Assembly: GCA_014191855.1 (NCBI GenBank)
Contig: BJHF01000008.1
Span: 36,512-100,511 of the forward strand
Direction: 5' to 3'
DNA from: Deltaproteobacteria bacterium
GTDB lineage: Bacteria > Myxococcota_A > UBA796 > SXON01
Length of the DNA: 64,000 nt
Shown here piece after piece: positions 1-8,800 of the stretch (positions within the stretch are counted from its first letter, which is position 1; each line of letters starts with the position of its first letter). Below the pieces are notes generated by a model, which had not been told where the DNA came from, did not search any database, and was given only the letters and a program-made list of their open reading frames with translations. The position numbers were made by a program, and so were the translations under genes.

Positions 1-406
1 CCTGTCGAAGCGCCTCGATTGCGCGCTCCTTCCGCTCGCGGGCACCTACCTTCGCGTACACGAGGGGCACCTCCACGTTCTCCACCGCGTCGAGCCGAGG
101 GAGCAGGTTGAAGCTCTGAAAGATGAACCCGATCTTGCGGTTGCGCAGCGAGGAGAGATGGCGGTCGGTCATCGTGGACACGCGCTCGCCATCGAGCCAG
201 TACTCGCCCTTCGTGGGGCGGTCGAGCGCGCCGAGGATGTTCATCAGCGTGGACTTCCCCGATCCGGAAGCGCCCATGATCGCCGCGTATTCGCCGGCCT
301 CGACGTGCAGCGACAGATCGTCGAGCGCGTTGAGCTCAACGTCGCCGGCGGTGTAGGTCTTGGTGAGGTGCTCCGCTGCGATCAACGGTCGGCGCGGCTC
401 GGACAT
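1..406 (-). CDS. ABC transporter ATP-binding protein, MacB/LolD type (partial)
   Basis: This is the N-terminal third of an ABC transporter ATPase, cut by the left edge of the window. The reverse strand opens MSEPRRPLIAAEHLTKTY and has a Walker A motif GASGSGKST at about residues 45-53 and a Q-loop glutamine near residue 97 in FQSFNLLPRL. The signature motif, Walker B and H-loop would lie outside the window. The FQSFNLLPRL context is typical of the MacB/LolD group, which powers lipoprotein release or tripartite export pumps from the cytoplasmic face of the inner membrane. The permease partner is not visible, so the substrate is unknown. The family call is strong; LolD versus MacB is undecided. 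Confidence 0.9.
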   Translation of the reverse strand, partial: MSEPRRPLIAAEHLTKTYTAGDVELNALDDLSLHVEAGEYAAIMGASGSGKSTLMNILGALDRPTKGEYWLDGERVSTMTDRHLSSLRNRKIGFIFQSFNLLPRLDAVENVEVPLVYAKVGARERKERAIEALRQ

Positions 407-521
407 CGCTCGCTGGGGAGGGCGGCGGCCCTAACCGACACCGGGAGGGGAGGGGGCGATCCGCGGGGCGCTCGTTGCCTTGACCGCCGAAGGGCGTCGC
501 TGCGGATCGCGGAGAGGGGGG

Positions 522-1862
522 TCACGGCCAGGAGCCGGCGGGCCCGCCATACGCCCCGACGTCACTCCGGCTCCCGTCCGCATCCAGCACCGCGGGATCG
601 CCCGCATCGAGAGCGGGACTGCCGACCGCGAGGTGCAGGTCGTCGTCTCCAGCGGCGCCGTTTGCCGTAAAGGCCGCGAAAACCGGATCCTGGCTCACAT
701 TGCCTGCGGTGCCGATAATGTTGGACTCATCCGGGTACCAGTCCCGCCCGGAGTGCCCAAAGAACCAGGAGTAGCGGACCTCCGCCAGAGGTTCGCCATA
801 CAGGACCAGACCGAATTCACCGCCGCCGAGGATGGAATTCACGAGCGTGAGGCTCCCGGGCGCCTCCGCACTGCTCTCGACAGCCAGCGCGTAGTCGTGA
901 TCGACGATGGTGACATTCACAAATTGCGTCGACGAGCTGACGAGGTAGAACCCATCGATCCCCTCGGTGCCGCGATTTGCGCCGGCGATGACGTTCGTGA
1001 GCTCGAGCGTGCCGCCCGCGGAGTACCCGGCGACGCCGTAGCCGCCGGTATTGTCGAGGAGGCGGACCTGGCTGCCCCGAACGGCGCCGCCCTCCTGCAG
1101 GAACCCGCCGCCGGCGTACGCGTCGTTTCCCGCGATGACGACCTGCTCGAGTTGAAGGTCGGGCGAGGTCGTGTAGATCCCACCGCCATTGATCGCGACG
1201 TTGCCGGTGATGACGACGTCGTGCATTGACAATTTGGCCGGATTGATGACGAGAACGCCGCCGCCGTATGCGTAGTCCCCTCCTTGGGAGCCGCTCCCGC
1301 CCGTGAGGGTGAGGCCGGCGAGCGTCGCGTTTTCGCCGCCGTTCACGCTCACAACCGGCCCGCCGGAGAGCGCGTCGAGCGTGGTGACCGCTGAGCCCTC
1401 AATCCCCTCGATATCCAGGTTGTGCCCCCCTAGATCGACCGCGCCGGTATACACGCCCGGCCGAATTCGCACGCACAAGAACGCATCGAGCACCGCGTCG
1501 CTCATCGCCGCATAGGGCATATCGAAGCTGCCGGGCCCGCTCGGCAAGCCGTCGGTGGCGACCCAAACGGGCTCGCTGGCGTCGGTGTCGAGGCAGTCCC
1601 AAGCGTTCTCAACGTAGCCTTCGGGCGCTACGGTCGCCAACAGGCTCGCGCCGGGATCGCCCGAGCCATCCGCATCCGCGTCTCGATAGAAGGTGCGCTC
1701 GGCACCGGTATCCTCGGGTTCGCCGCTATCGCCGTGGCCTCCGGAATCGTCCGCCCCGCCCGAGTCAGGGCCGGAGTCGGCGGCCACCGCTCCATGGGCC
1801 AGGCGATCGGCAAGCTGCGCCTCGGTGAGGAGGAAGCAGCCGGGGAGGAAGAGGGGAAACAT
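522..1862 (-). CDS. Beta-helix (choice-of-anchor Q-like) lipoprotein
   Basis: Predicted surface lipoprotein of 446 residues. The N-terminus MFPLFLPGC ends in a lipobox-like LPGC with Cys at residue 9, and an in-frame stop lies 15 nt upstream, so no longer signal peptide is possible from this frame. A Ser/Gly/Asp/Glu-rich tether follows, then one decayed MopE-like unit (FYRDADADGSGDP, then WDCLDTDAS), then a right-handed parallel beta-helix region with repeated GG.. and N..I.GN patterns. The C-terminus (SPALDAGDP, then DVGAYGG) is the usual ending of parallel beta-helix proteins with a choice-of-anchor Q region. Such proteins are cell-surface or secreted; the ligand or substrate is not predictable. 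It lies downstream of the ABC ATPase's divergent side and does not obviously belong to an operon. Confidence 0.8.
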   Translation of the reverse strand: MFPLFLPGCFLLTEAQLADRLAHGAVAADSGPDSGGADDSGGHGDSGEPEDTGAERTFYRDADADGSGDPGASLLATVAPEGYVENAWDCLDTDASEPVWVATDGLPSGPGSFDMPYAAMSDAVLDAFLCVRIRPGVYTGAVDLGGHNLDIEGIEGSAVTTLDALSGGPVVSVNGGENATLAGLTLTGGSGSQGGDYAYGGGVLVINPAKLSMHDVVITGNVAINGGGIYTTSPDLQLEQVVIAGNDAYAGGGFLQEGGAVRGSQVRLLDNTGGYGVAGYSAGGTLELTNVIAGANRGTEGIDGFYLVSSSTQFVNVTIVDHDYALAVESSAEAPGSLTLVNSILGGGEFGLVLYGEPLAEVRYSWFFGHSGRDWYPDESNIIGTAGNVSQDPVFAAFTANGAAGDDDLHLAVGSPALDAGDPAVLDADGSRSDVGAYGGPAGSWP

Positions 1863-2278
1863 GCGCCCGTCAGCCTATCCGTGAAGAGCGCGCCGCGCGG
1901 TCGGCCGATGAGGTATCCGCTCGGATTTGCGACAAAGTCGGAGGTATCACGGCGAAAATGCGACGGCTCGCGCGCGATTCGGCCCGCATTCGCGAGCGAG
2001 CAGCGCAAAATCGGCGTTCCCCCATGGGGTAGGTGCGGCCCGGGCCCGGGCGCGCGCGGGAACGTCGCAAAATACGGGGGATACCTCGCGAACTGTCGCA
2101 AATTGGGGGGGATGCCTGGCCCGCCCGACGGGCTTTGCGGTGCAGCGCCACTACGCCTCAACGTGGCGCCGCCCCGGCCCCGCCACCGACGCCGCACCCG
2201 CGCCGCGAACCGCCGCCACCTCCGCCTGGAAAACGGGACCGGGCCGCGCGGTTCGCCCAGGCGGCCTGGCCGCAGCGC
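1863..2278. other. Intergenic region with degenerate motif array
   Basis: A 416-bp stretch with no convincing gene. It holds five spaced copies of a motif close to TCGCAAAAT followed by CGG or GGG: 1927-1937, 1951-1964, 2003-2014, 2063-2077 and 2093-2106. It ends with one copy of a 61-bp hairpin repeat (2199-2259). Short open frames here are low-complexity Arg/Pro/Ala and are rejected. The function of the motif array is unknown. Confidence 0.5.
2199..2259. repeat. 61-bp dispersed hairpin repeat, copy 1
   Basis: The 61 bases align without gaps to 27370-27430 with 50 identical positions by eye. Both copies contain a perfect 9-bp inverted pair: here GCGAACCGC and GCGGTTCGC, there GCGAATCGC and GCGATTCGC. 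A C-to-T change in one arm is matched by a G-to-A change in the other, so base pairing is kept. This suggests a conserved hairpin in DNA or RNA, possibly a REP-like element or terminator. Confidence 0.6.
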
Positions 2279-2902
2279 CTACGCCTCCACCACCTCGGTC
2301 ACCGCGCCCAACTCATGCAGCAGGGAGCGGTACCAAGCCATCGCGCGCCGGGTGCGGTCCTCTTCACCGATAACGCCCCAAACGAGGGAGAGGGTGCGTC
2401 GGGTTTCGGGGCTGGTTTTGGTGCGCTGAGCGTCCTTGACCGCGTTTGCGCACGGGCCCTCACCGTCGAAGAGGCAGAGGAGCCCGCCCACGTCGATCGT
2501 CTGGCCGCCGGCGTTGAAGACATACGCCGTTTCAGGCGGGGCGATCTCGATGGAGAACGGAGGAAAGGCCCGATCGACATCCACCACCGAGATCGGCAGC
2601 CCCGAGTGTAGCGAAACCACGTTGCAGGCATCCACGAGCGGGTTGATGCTGCCCAAGGTGCCCTCGGTCGCGGCGCGGATCAGGTATTCGCTGGCCGGCT
2701 TGCTTCGGCCGGTGGGCTTGAAGCCGCCCCAGCGCAGGAGATCGCGCACCTTCGCCCGGAGCGCGTCATCGGAGGCGAGTGGAGCTGCAGCGTCCAGCCG
2801 CAAGCCAGCGCTCAGCCACTCCGGGGAGGGGCCAAGCGCTGCGGGAAGCTCGGTGAGGAACGCGCCAAGGTGCAGGAGCGGATGCGGGGCGATCGTGAGC
2901 AT
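2279..2902 (-). CDS. B3/B4 tRNA-binding domain protein
   Basis: A 207-residue stand-alone B3/B4 domain protein. The same fold forms the editing module of the phenylalanyl-tRNA synthetase beta chain. Visible family signatures are INPLVDACNVVSLHSGLPI near the middle and the block from LCLFDGEGPCANAV to TKTSPETRRTLSLVWG toward the C-terminus. Stand-alone versions are thought to act on mischarged tRNA or as amino-acid-binding proteins, but this is inferred from the domain and not proven for this branch. It is cytoplasmic, with no signal peptide or membrane segment. It is separated by about 30 bp from the next upstream gene on the same strand and may be co-transcribed with it. Confidence 0.82.
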   Translation of the reverse strand: MLTIAPHPLLHLGAFLTELPAALGPSPEWLSAGLRLDAAAPLASDDALRAKVRDLLRWGGFKPTGRSKPASEYLIRAATEGTLGSINPLVDACNVVSLHSGLPISVVDVDRAFPPFSIEIAPPETAYVFNAGGQTIDVGGLLCLFDGEGPCANAVKDAQRTKTSPETRRTLSLVWGVIGEEDRTRRAMAWYRSLLHELGAVTEVVEA

Positions 2903-2933
2903 CCGCTCCTGCTAACGTTGGGCGATCGGGTCG

Positions 2934-4220
2934 TCAGGCGAGGCCCTCGGGGTGGGCGGCGGAGCCCAGCTCCCGGCCGCCCGTGCGCGGCGAGCAGGAC
3001 ACCACCGGCGTGGTCGTGCGCGCCGACTTGCTGCCCATGTACGTGGCGATCGAGCGACGCATGGGGTCTGCCAGGGCGCGGCGAACCTCGGCCTCGGCCT
3101 CGGGAACCGCGCCGGCGCGAAACAGGGCGCCAACGCTCAGGCGCCAGCTAAGATCGTCCTCAAACGTGCCATCCAACACCTCGCGAGCGCGCTGGACAGC
3201 GCCGGGCTCGGCGAGCATCGCCGCGAACAGCGCGCGGTAGGCGCGAAACAACGGTGGACCTTCGCCCGTCATCTCGATGAGCCGATCCGCGGCTTCGCGG
3301 CCCACACCCACGAGGGTGACATCCTGGGTGGCCAGCGCACAGAGGAGCTGCCCGACGTCGTCGACGCGGAGGGCATCGCCCGAGGCCAGGGCCGAGTCCC
3401 ATACGCTCCGGGCGGCGGCGAGGGCGGGGCGCTTTTCTTTCACGAGGGCGCGCAGGGTGTCGATCTCGAGCTCCGCGCGGGCGAGCGGATGCGACGCCGG
3501 GACCGTGGCCCAATCGGAGTCGGCCGCGAGGAAGTATTCGCGAACGCCGGCATGGTCGAAGCGGGCCAGGGCTGAGCCCGCGGGACCTTCCGTCAGCTCG
3601 TCCATCTGCGCGCGGCGGTGGAGTCGCTCTTCGCTCACCCAACCGTTGTGACGGGTCGGGAGCAGCGCGAGCGCGTCCTGCACGGCGAGCCCGCGGCCGC
3701 GACGGGAGGGCCTGCCGGCGTCCACGCGCTGGGCCACGGCCACCGCATCGGGGAGCGAGAGAAAACGCTGCCAGTGGAGGGCTTCGCCGTGATCGGGGCA
3801 GGCGGTGAGGGCGCGGCCAACCGCGCGAACGGCAGCGTCGAGCGACCCCGCGACGAGGTGGAGGGCCGCCGCATCGCACCAGCCGTCGGCGCGCAGACCG
3901 GGTGAACGAAGCCCGGCGGCTCGCAGCTCGGCCCGGTTGGCGCCGTCGGACTGCACGAAGAGGCCCAGGGCCTCCACCTCCGCGCCGCCGAGGGCCCGGG
4001 CGCGCTCCCAGAAGCGCATCGCGTCGGCCGGGCGGCCCAGCACCATCCACCCGCGCGCGGCGATGGCGAGGGCGTTCCCGCGCTCCTCGTGGGGGAGGAT
4101 GTCGATGCGGGGCAGGGTGCCTTCGAAACAATCGGCGCAGAACGTGGCGCCGAAGTACAGGTCGAACCAGGGGTTGAAGGTATAGACGTCGGGGAGGCAG
4201 AAGGTCGTTTGATCTTGCAC
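2934..4220 (-). CDS. Hypothetical protein with helical repeat character
   Basis: I do not recognise this family. From the chosen start the protein has 428 residues, begins with Cys/aromatic-rich sequence (TTFCLPDVYTFNPWFDLYFG, then a CADC pair), and continues as Ala/Arg/Leu-rich helices spaced like TPR units (GWMVLGRPADAMRFWERARA and similar). There is no signal peptide. The frame stays open to a GTG at 4337, but that extension translates the operator palindromes at 4300-4336 as repeated TDVRH. A GTG at 4220 has a GGAG at 4230-4227 with 6-nt spacing, so I prefer it; GTG 4244 is another option. It diverges from the secreted protein at 4361, with the palindromes between them, so both are probably under one regulator. 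Confidence 0.6.
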   Translation of the reverse strand: MQDQTTFCLPDVYTFNPWFDLYFGATFCADCFEGTLPRIDILPHEERGNALAIAARGWMVLGRPADAMRFWERARALGGAEVEALGLFVQSDGANRAELRAAGLRSPGLRADGWCDAAALHLVAGSLDAAVRAVGRALTACPDHGEALHWQRFLSLPDAVAVAQRVDAGRPSRRGRGLAVQDALALLPTRHNGWVSEERLHRRAQMDELTEGPAGSALARFDHAGVREYFLAADSDWATVPASHPLARAELEIDTLRALVKEKRPALAAARSVWDSALASGDALRVDDVGQLLCALATQDVTLVGVGREAADRLIEMTGEGPPLFRAYRALFAAMLAEPGAVQRAREVLDGTFEDDLSWRLSVGALFRAGAVPEAEAEVRRALADPMRRSIATYMGSKSARTTTPVVSCSPRTGGRELGSAAHPEGLA

Positions 4221-4299
4221 GGGATACTCCAGGGTGTGCAGCACCCTCTCGTTGCCAGCCGCGTGCCAACGGCCAAACGCCGATTGTTCGCGAAACAGG

Positions 4300-4347
4300 T
4301 GACGGACGTCCGTCAGTTGGTGACGGACGTCCGTCACCTGTCCGTCA
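4300..4347. promoter_or_regulatory. Tandem 16-bp palindromic operator
   Basis: Two identical perfect palindromes TGACGGACGTCCGTCA lie at 4300-4315 and 4321-4336. Their centres are 21 bp apart, two helical turns, and a further half-site TCCGTCA sits at 4341-4347. They occupy the region between divergent genes, ending 13 bp before the ATG at 4361. Spacing and symmetry fit cooperative binding of two dimers of a TetR/AcrR-like repressor. The protein that binds is not encoded next to the site, so its identity is inference. Confidence 0.75.
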
Positions 4348-4360
4348 GTCCGGAGGTCCG

Positions 4361-5797
4361 ATGATCCCCGCCCTCGTCGCCATCCTCACGTCGTCGCAAG
4401 CGATTGCCGCGTGCCAGCTCACCCAGACGCCGACAGTCGAAGGCACCGAGCTCCGATTGTTGGCGGTTGCGGAGCCGTTGAGCTGCCGCCGCATCACGCT
4501 GCGAACCCACGGCCCCACGCCAAGCGTAGTGGTGCGGATCGGCAAGCGGAAGGTGCCGAACGATCACGTGGCGGTCGTCGATCGCGAGGTGTCGATCGGC
4601 CTCCCCGAGCTGGAGCCCGGGCAGGAAGCGACCGTGACCGTGGCGGTGCCCGGCACCGATCTGGAGGTGTACTTGGGGGAGCCGCCGCCGAGCGAGTCGC
4701 CGCCCAAGGAAACCCACCTCGTGTGGACGGTGGCGCTGGATCCGAAACATCCAGGCTGGGGCTTTGCCGACCCGAAGCTCGCCTCCACCCGGTACGACGT
4801 CGCGACACTTTCGCCGGATGGCCACCGGACGATGGATCGCGCGGGCGCCGCGGCGCAGGGGGTCCTCTACCTCGATCCCGGCTCGTTCACCCTGCACATT
4901 CCCGGGGCTCACGTCGTGGGATGGGCGGGGCCCGGTGTCACGCTCAGCCGGGTGGTGGACGGCGTACGGTTCGATGCGCCCGGCGGCGGAGAGGCGCGTT
5001 GGAGGGTGGCGAGCGTCGTTGGTGCGATCGTGATCCCCGACGGCAAGACCTATGTCGAAGGACTAGATTGGCGATTCACCCAGGTGAGCTTGCCTGAGCC
5101 GGCCGTACCTTCTCGGTACGCGACGGTTGATGACCCCGAGGCGGCCTCCCGAGCGCTGTTTGACGAGGTGCACCGGTTGGTGGAGGGCTGGCTGCCCTCG
5201 CGGGATGCGCTGCACCCGCGGCAGCTCAATCGAGCGTGGCGCTCGGGCTGGGGCACCTCCGTGGAGCGGGCGTTGATCCTCGACCGGATGCTGAAGCAGA
5301 AGGGGATCCTTTCGGCCTGGATGCTGAGCGGCGCCGCGCCAGAGCCGTTTACGCTCACCGGGTACGACCACATGCTGGTGGCGGTGAACCTCGGCGAGCG
5401 GGAGGTGCTGCTCGATCCGAGCTGCGCGGTGTGCGGGTTCGACGAAGTATCCACCTCGGTTGCGGGGAAGCCCGCGCTTGGAGCGGCGCCCCTGGTTCCG
5501 CTCTCACCGGGCCGGCTGGAGCGCACCCTCACGCTGAGCGGCGCGGAATTCGTGGCGAAGGTTCATGCAACGGGCGCGGCGGCACTTTGGCTGCGGGAGC
5601 GGACGTATGGCACCAGCGAAGCTCGCCAGAGCGCGGTTTTGGCGGAGGCGCTCGGCTGCGAAGGGGCAACGGTGGAGGCCTTGACGGGCCTCGACGAAAT
5701 CGGCGGTCCCATCGACGTGGAGCTGCGCTCCAAGCGGGCACCGAAGCCGGTTTTTGAGGGGGACGCGCCGTGGGATGGCGGCTGGGGGGATCTGTAG
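4361..5797 (+). CDS. Secreted protein with transglutaminase-like fold, probably inactive
   Basis: A 478-residue exported protein with an N-terminal signal-like segment (MIPALVAILTSSQAIAAC). The N-terminal half is beta-rich. The C-terminal third resembles the transglutaminase/cysteine-protease fold seen next to DUF3857: RSGWGTSVERALILDRMLK, then SAWMLSG, then YDHMLVAV, then LLDPSCAVC. In active members the first block reads G-D-C; here the Cys position is Ser (GTS), while the His (YDH) and Asp (LDP) positions are kept. It is therefore probably a binding or structural version, unless a nearby Cys has taken over. It starts just after the tandem operator and may be controlled with the divergent gene. 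The fold is moderately sure; the role is unknown. Confidence 0.65.
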   Translation: MIPALVAILTSSQAIAACQLTQTPTVEGTELRLLAVAEPLSCRRITLRTHGPTPSVVVRIGKRKVPNDHVAVVDREVSIGLPELEPGQEATVTVAVPGTDLEVYLGEPPPSESPPKETHLVWTVALDPKHPGWGFADPKLASTRYDVATLSPDGHRTMDRAGAAAQGVLYLDPGSFTLHIPGAHVVGWAGPGVTLSRVVDGVRFDAPGGGEARWRVASVVGAIVIPDGKTYVEGLDWRFTQVSLPEPAVPSRYATVDDPEAASRALFDEVHRLVEGWLPSRDALHPRQLNRAWRSGWGTSVERALILDRMLKQKGILSAWMLSGAAPEPFTLTGYDHMLVAVNLGEREVLLDPSCAVCGFDEVSTSVAGKPALGAAPLVPLSPGRLERTLTLSGAEFVAKVHATGAAALWLRERTYGTSEARQSAVLAEALGCEGATVEALTGLDEIGGPIDVELRSKRAPKPVFEGDAPWDGGWGDL

Positions 5798-5812
5798 GCC
5801 CCACCTTCGGGC

Positions 5813-8800
5813 TCAGTCCGGAAGCGCCGCGCGCCACGTCCCCACCAGCTCGCTGAACTCCGCATGCCGGAGCTGCGCGAGGTCGTGGTGGATGGCGTCG
5901 AGCACCGTGGCGTCGTGCTCGTGGTAGGCCTGCCACGCGGTGGCGAGGAGAGCACCGCAGCGCCACCGGTCGAGCTCGCAAACCTCCAACGCACGGGCCG
6001 TCGCGACCGGGCGCTCCGCCTCTGGGACGACGAGCGCGCCGAGCAGCGTGGCACGCGCTCGGGCGCGCCCCGAGAGGTCCGTCGCGGCGTCGAGGTGGCG
6101 GCGAACGTGCTCGGCTTCGCCGCGCCGCCACCGCACCTCGGCGAGATCCACCTCCAGGCGGGACAAGCGCGATTCCAGGCCGGCATCGCGGAGGATCGCC
6201 CGCGCCGCGACCAGATGACCCAGGGCGCGACCGGACTGCGGCGTGCGGGACTCGGCCCGCCCCAGCCGGCGCAGCGTGCCCGCGAGCCCCTCCGGCTTGC
6301 CCTGAACCTCCCGCATCGAGAGCGCGGTGCGGTGGGAGAGGATCGCGCGGTCCACCTCGCCGACGATGGCCAACGCGCTCCCCAACAGGTCGAGCGCGTC
6401 GGCCCGGCCGATCGGCTCCCCGGCGCGTTGTGCAGCGCGAACGGCCTCTTCGAGCACATCGATCCCCTCGGTGAAGCGATCATGCCGGGTGAGATCCGCG
6501 CCATAGAAGCGCAGCGCCCGCGCGCGGTCCTCGGGGGTTCCGGCGGCGGCGAGCGCCTGGGAGTGGGCCTCGCCGGCGGATTTGTCGCCGAGCAGCGAGA
6601 GCGCCCGCGCGCGCACCGCGGCCGCCATCGCGCCGGGCTGGTTGGTTACGGCGGTGAGCGCCTCGCGCGCGAACCCGGCGCCGACCAACGCGGCTGCGAC
6701 CTCGACGCCGAGCGCCGCATCCCCCGTGTTGCGGAACGCTTCGAGCGCAAGATCGGCTCGTCCGAGCGCCAACATCGCGTCCCCCAGCGCGCGCTGCACT
6801 TGGGGCAGCGAGTCGGGGTGGTGTTGACGCGCGATGCGCACCGCCTGCTCTGCGTGGGCGAGGGCGAGTCGGGGGCGGCCGTGGGCCAGCGCGCGCCGGG
6901 AGGCCTCCACGAGCGGGCCAAGCGCTTCGACCGGGGCGTCGCTCCGGGAGAGGTGCCAGGCCAGGACTTCGGGCGCGACCGGCGCTCCTGCGGCTGACCG
7001 GGCCTGGAGCACCCGCCCGACGCGGGTGTGCAACTGGCGCCGCCGGGGCGATGTCATCCGCATGTAGGCGATCTCGCGCGTGGCCTCGCGATCGAACGCG
7101 ATGCGGGCGCCGAGGTCGTCGGCGACGAGCAGGCGTTGATCGAACAAGGTGCGGAGCCCTTCTTCGGCGCGGGGAACGTCGGCGCTCAGACGCCGGAGGA
7201 GGCCCTGGTCCAGCGTTCGGCCGAGGATGGCGGCGCGCTCCAGTACCTCGCGCGCGGCGAGGTCGAGGGTATCGATCCGTGCGGCGTACCAGGCCTCCAT
7301 CGACTCCGGAAGATCCACCTCGCCACGGCGCGCGGCATCCGCGAGCGCCACGAGCTCACGGGGAATGCCGTTTCCGCGCTGGAGGATCCGCGTAATCAGC
7401 GCCTCGTCGGTGCCCCGTTCGCCGAGAAGTTCTCGCACCATTTCGTGCGAGGAGTCGGCGGCCAACGGGCCGAGGTCGACGGCGTTGAGCCCAGCGGGGA
7501 GCTTCGTGCGCGGCCGGGCGGTCACGAGTACCCGCAGGCCCGAGCGGGGGGACTCGTGGATCAGGCGCTGCAACAGCCCCAGCGCGTCGTCGTCGGCCCA
7601 TTGGAGATCCTCGAAGACCAGGGCGGTTGGCGAAGAGCCCGCGAGACCCGTAAGCAATTGGCGGAGCGCGGAGCTGACGGCGCCAAGCTGCGGTGCGCCC
7701 GAGGCGACGAACGCATCGAGCACCGACGTCGCGCGGTCGTCCATGTCCGGCAGGCCGCGCAGCGCCGCCTGCAGCGCCGTGCGGGTGGGGGCCTCGCCGC
7801 CGAGCCGGCGGATCGCGCCGATGAACGGCGCCATCGGACGCACCGCGCCATGGTCGCGACATGTCGCTCGCAGAACGCGCCACGTCGGGTTTCGGGCGGA
7901 CCACTCCTGCCAGAGGTAGCGTTTCCCCTGGCCCGCCGCCCCGATCACCGCCACGGGCTGGTTCGCGTCGAGGCAGGCGTCGAGCTGCGCCAACTCGCGG
8001 CGGCGAGGGTAGGTGAGGTCGGGGGTGACCCGCCGGATCGTACGCATCCCCATCACTCGCCGCACCGCGATGGGTCGCGACTTCCCACGCACGCTCACCG
8101 CGAGGGTCGGGCCGGCGATGGCTTCCCGAACGGCCTCGACGAGCGACGAAGTAGCCACGATTTCCGTGCCGTTTGCCTCGGCGAGCAGCCGGTAGGCGAC
8201 GTTCACGCAGTCTCCGATCACATCCCAGGCGAGGCGTGTGCCATCCCCGAGTACGAACGCGAGCACCGGCCCCTCGGCCATCGACAGGCGCACGCGCACG
8301 CCGCTTGTGTCGACCAGGCGGTCGCGGGACGCGAGCGCAAATGCGAGGGCGCGGCCACCGTCGTCCTCCCCGGCGCTCGGGACGCCCGCCAGGGCGAGCG
8401 CAACGAGCTGATCCCGCTCCGCCCGCACCTTCAGCAGCACCAGATGGTGGGCCTCGGCTTCCTCGGCGAGCGCGCGGTACACCGCCGGCGCGACGTTCAG
8501 CGGGGCGGCCACAAACACGGCAACGACACGACGGTGCACGGGGGCAGGGTTCGCAAGCCCGCGGAGCGCGGGGGGCACGAAGCGCAGAAGCTCCGCTTCC
8601 GGGGGGCTGAGGAGCGGCCCTTCCGTGACGCCGGGCTCGTCGAAGTCCAGGGCGATCGCGGCGGAGTCGGACTCCAGTTGTTCGAGCGCCAAGAGGGCTG
8701 GGCCGTGGAGCAGCTCGTGGCGCTGCTCGCCACCGCCGAGCTGCAACGCCCGGATCTGGCCGCTCGCGATCGCGACGTGCAGCGTGGGCCGTACCGCGAT

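Noticed and set aside
4300..4336. TGACGGACGTCCGTCA as a LexA box
   Set aside because: Known LexA boxes differ (CTGT-n8-ACAG or GAAC-n4-GTTC); a TetR-like operator fits the symmetry better.
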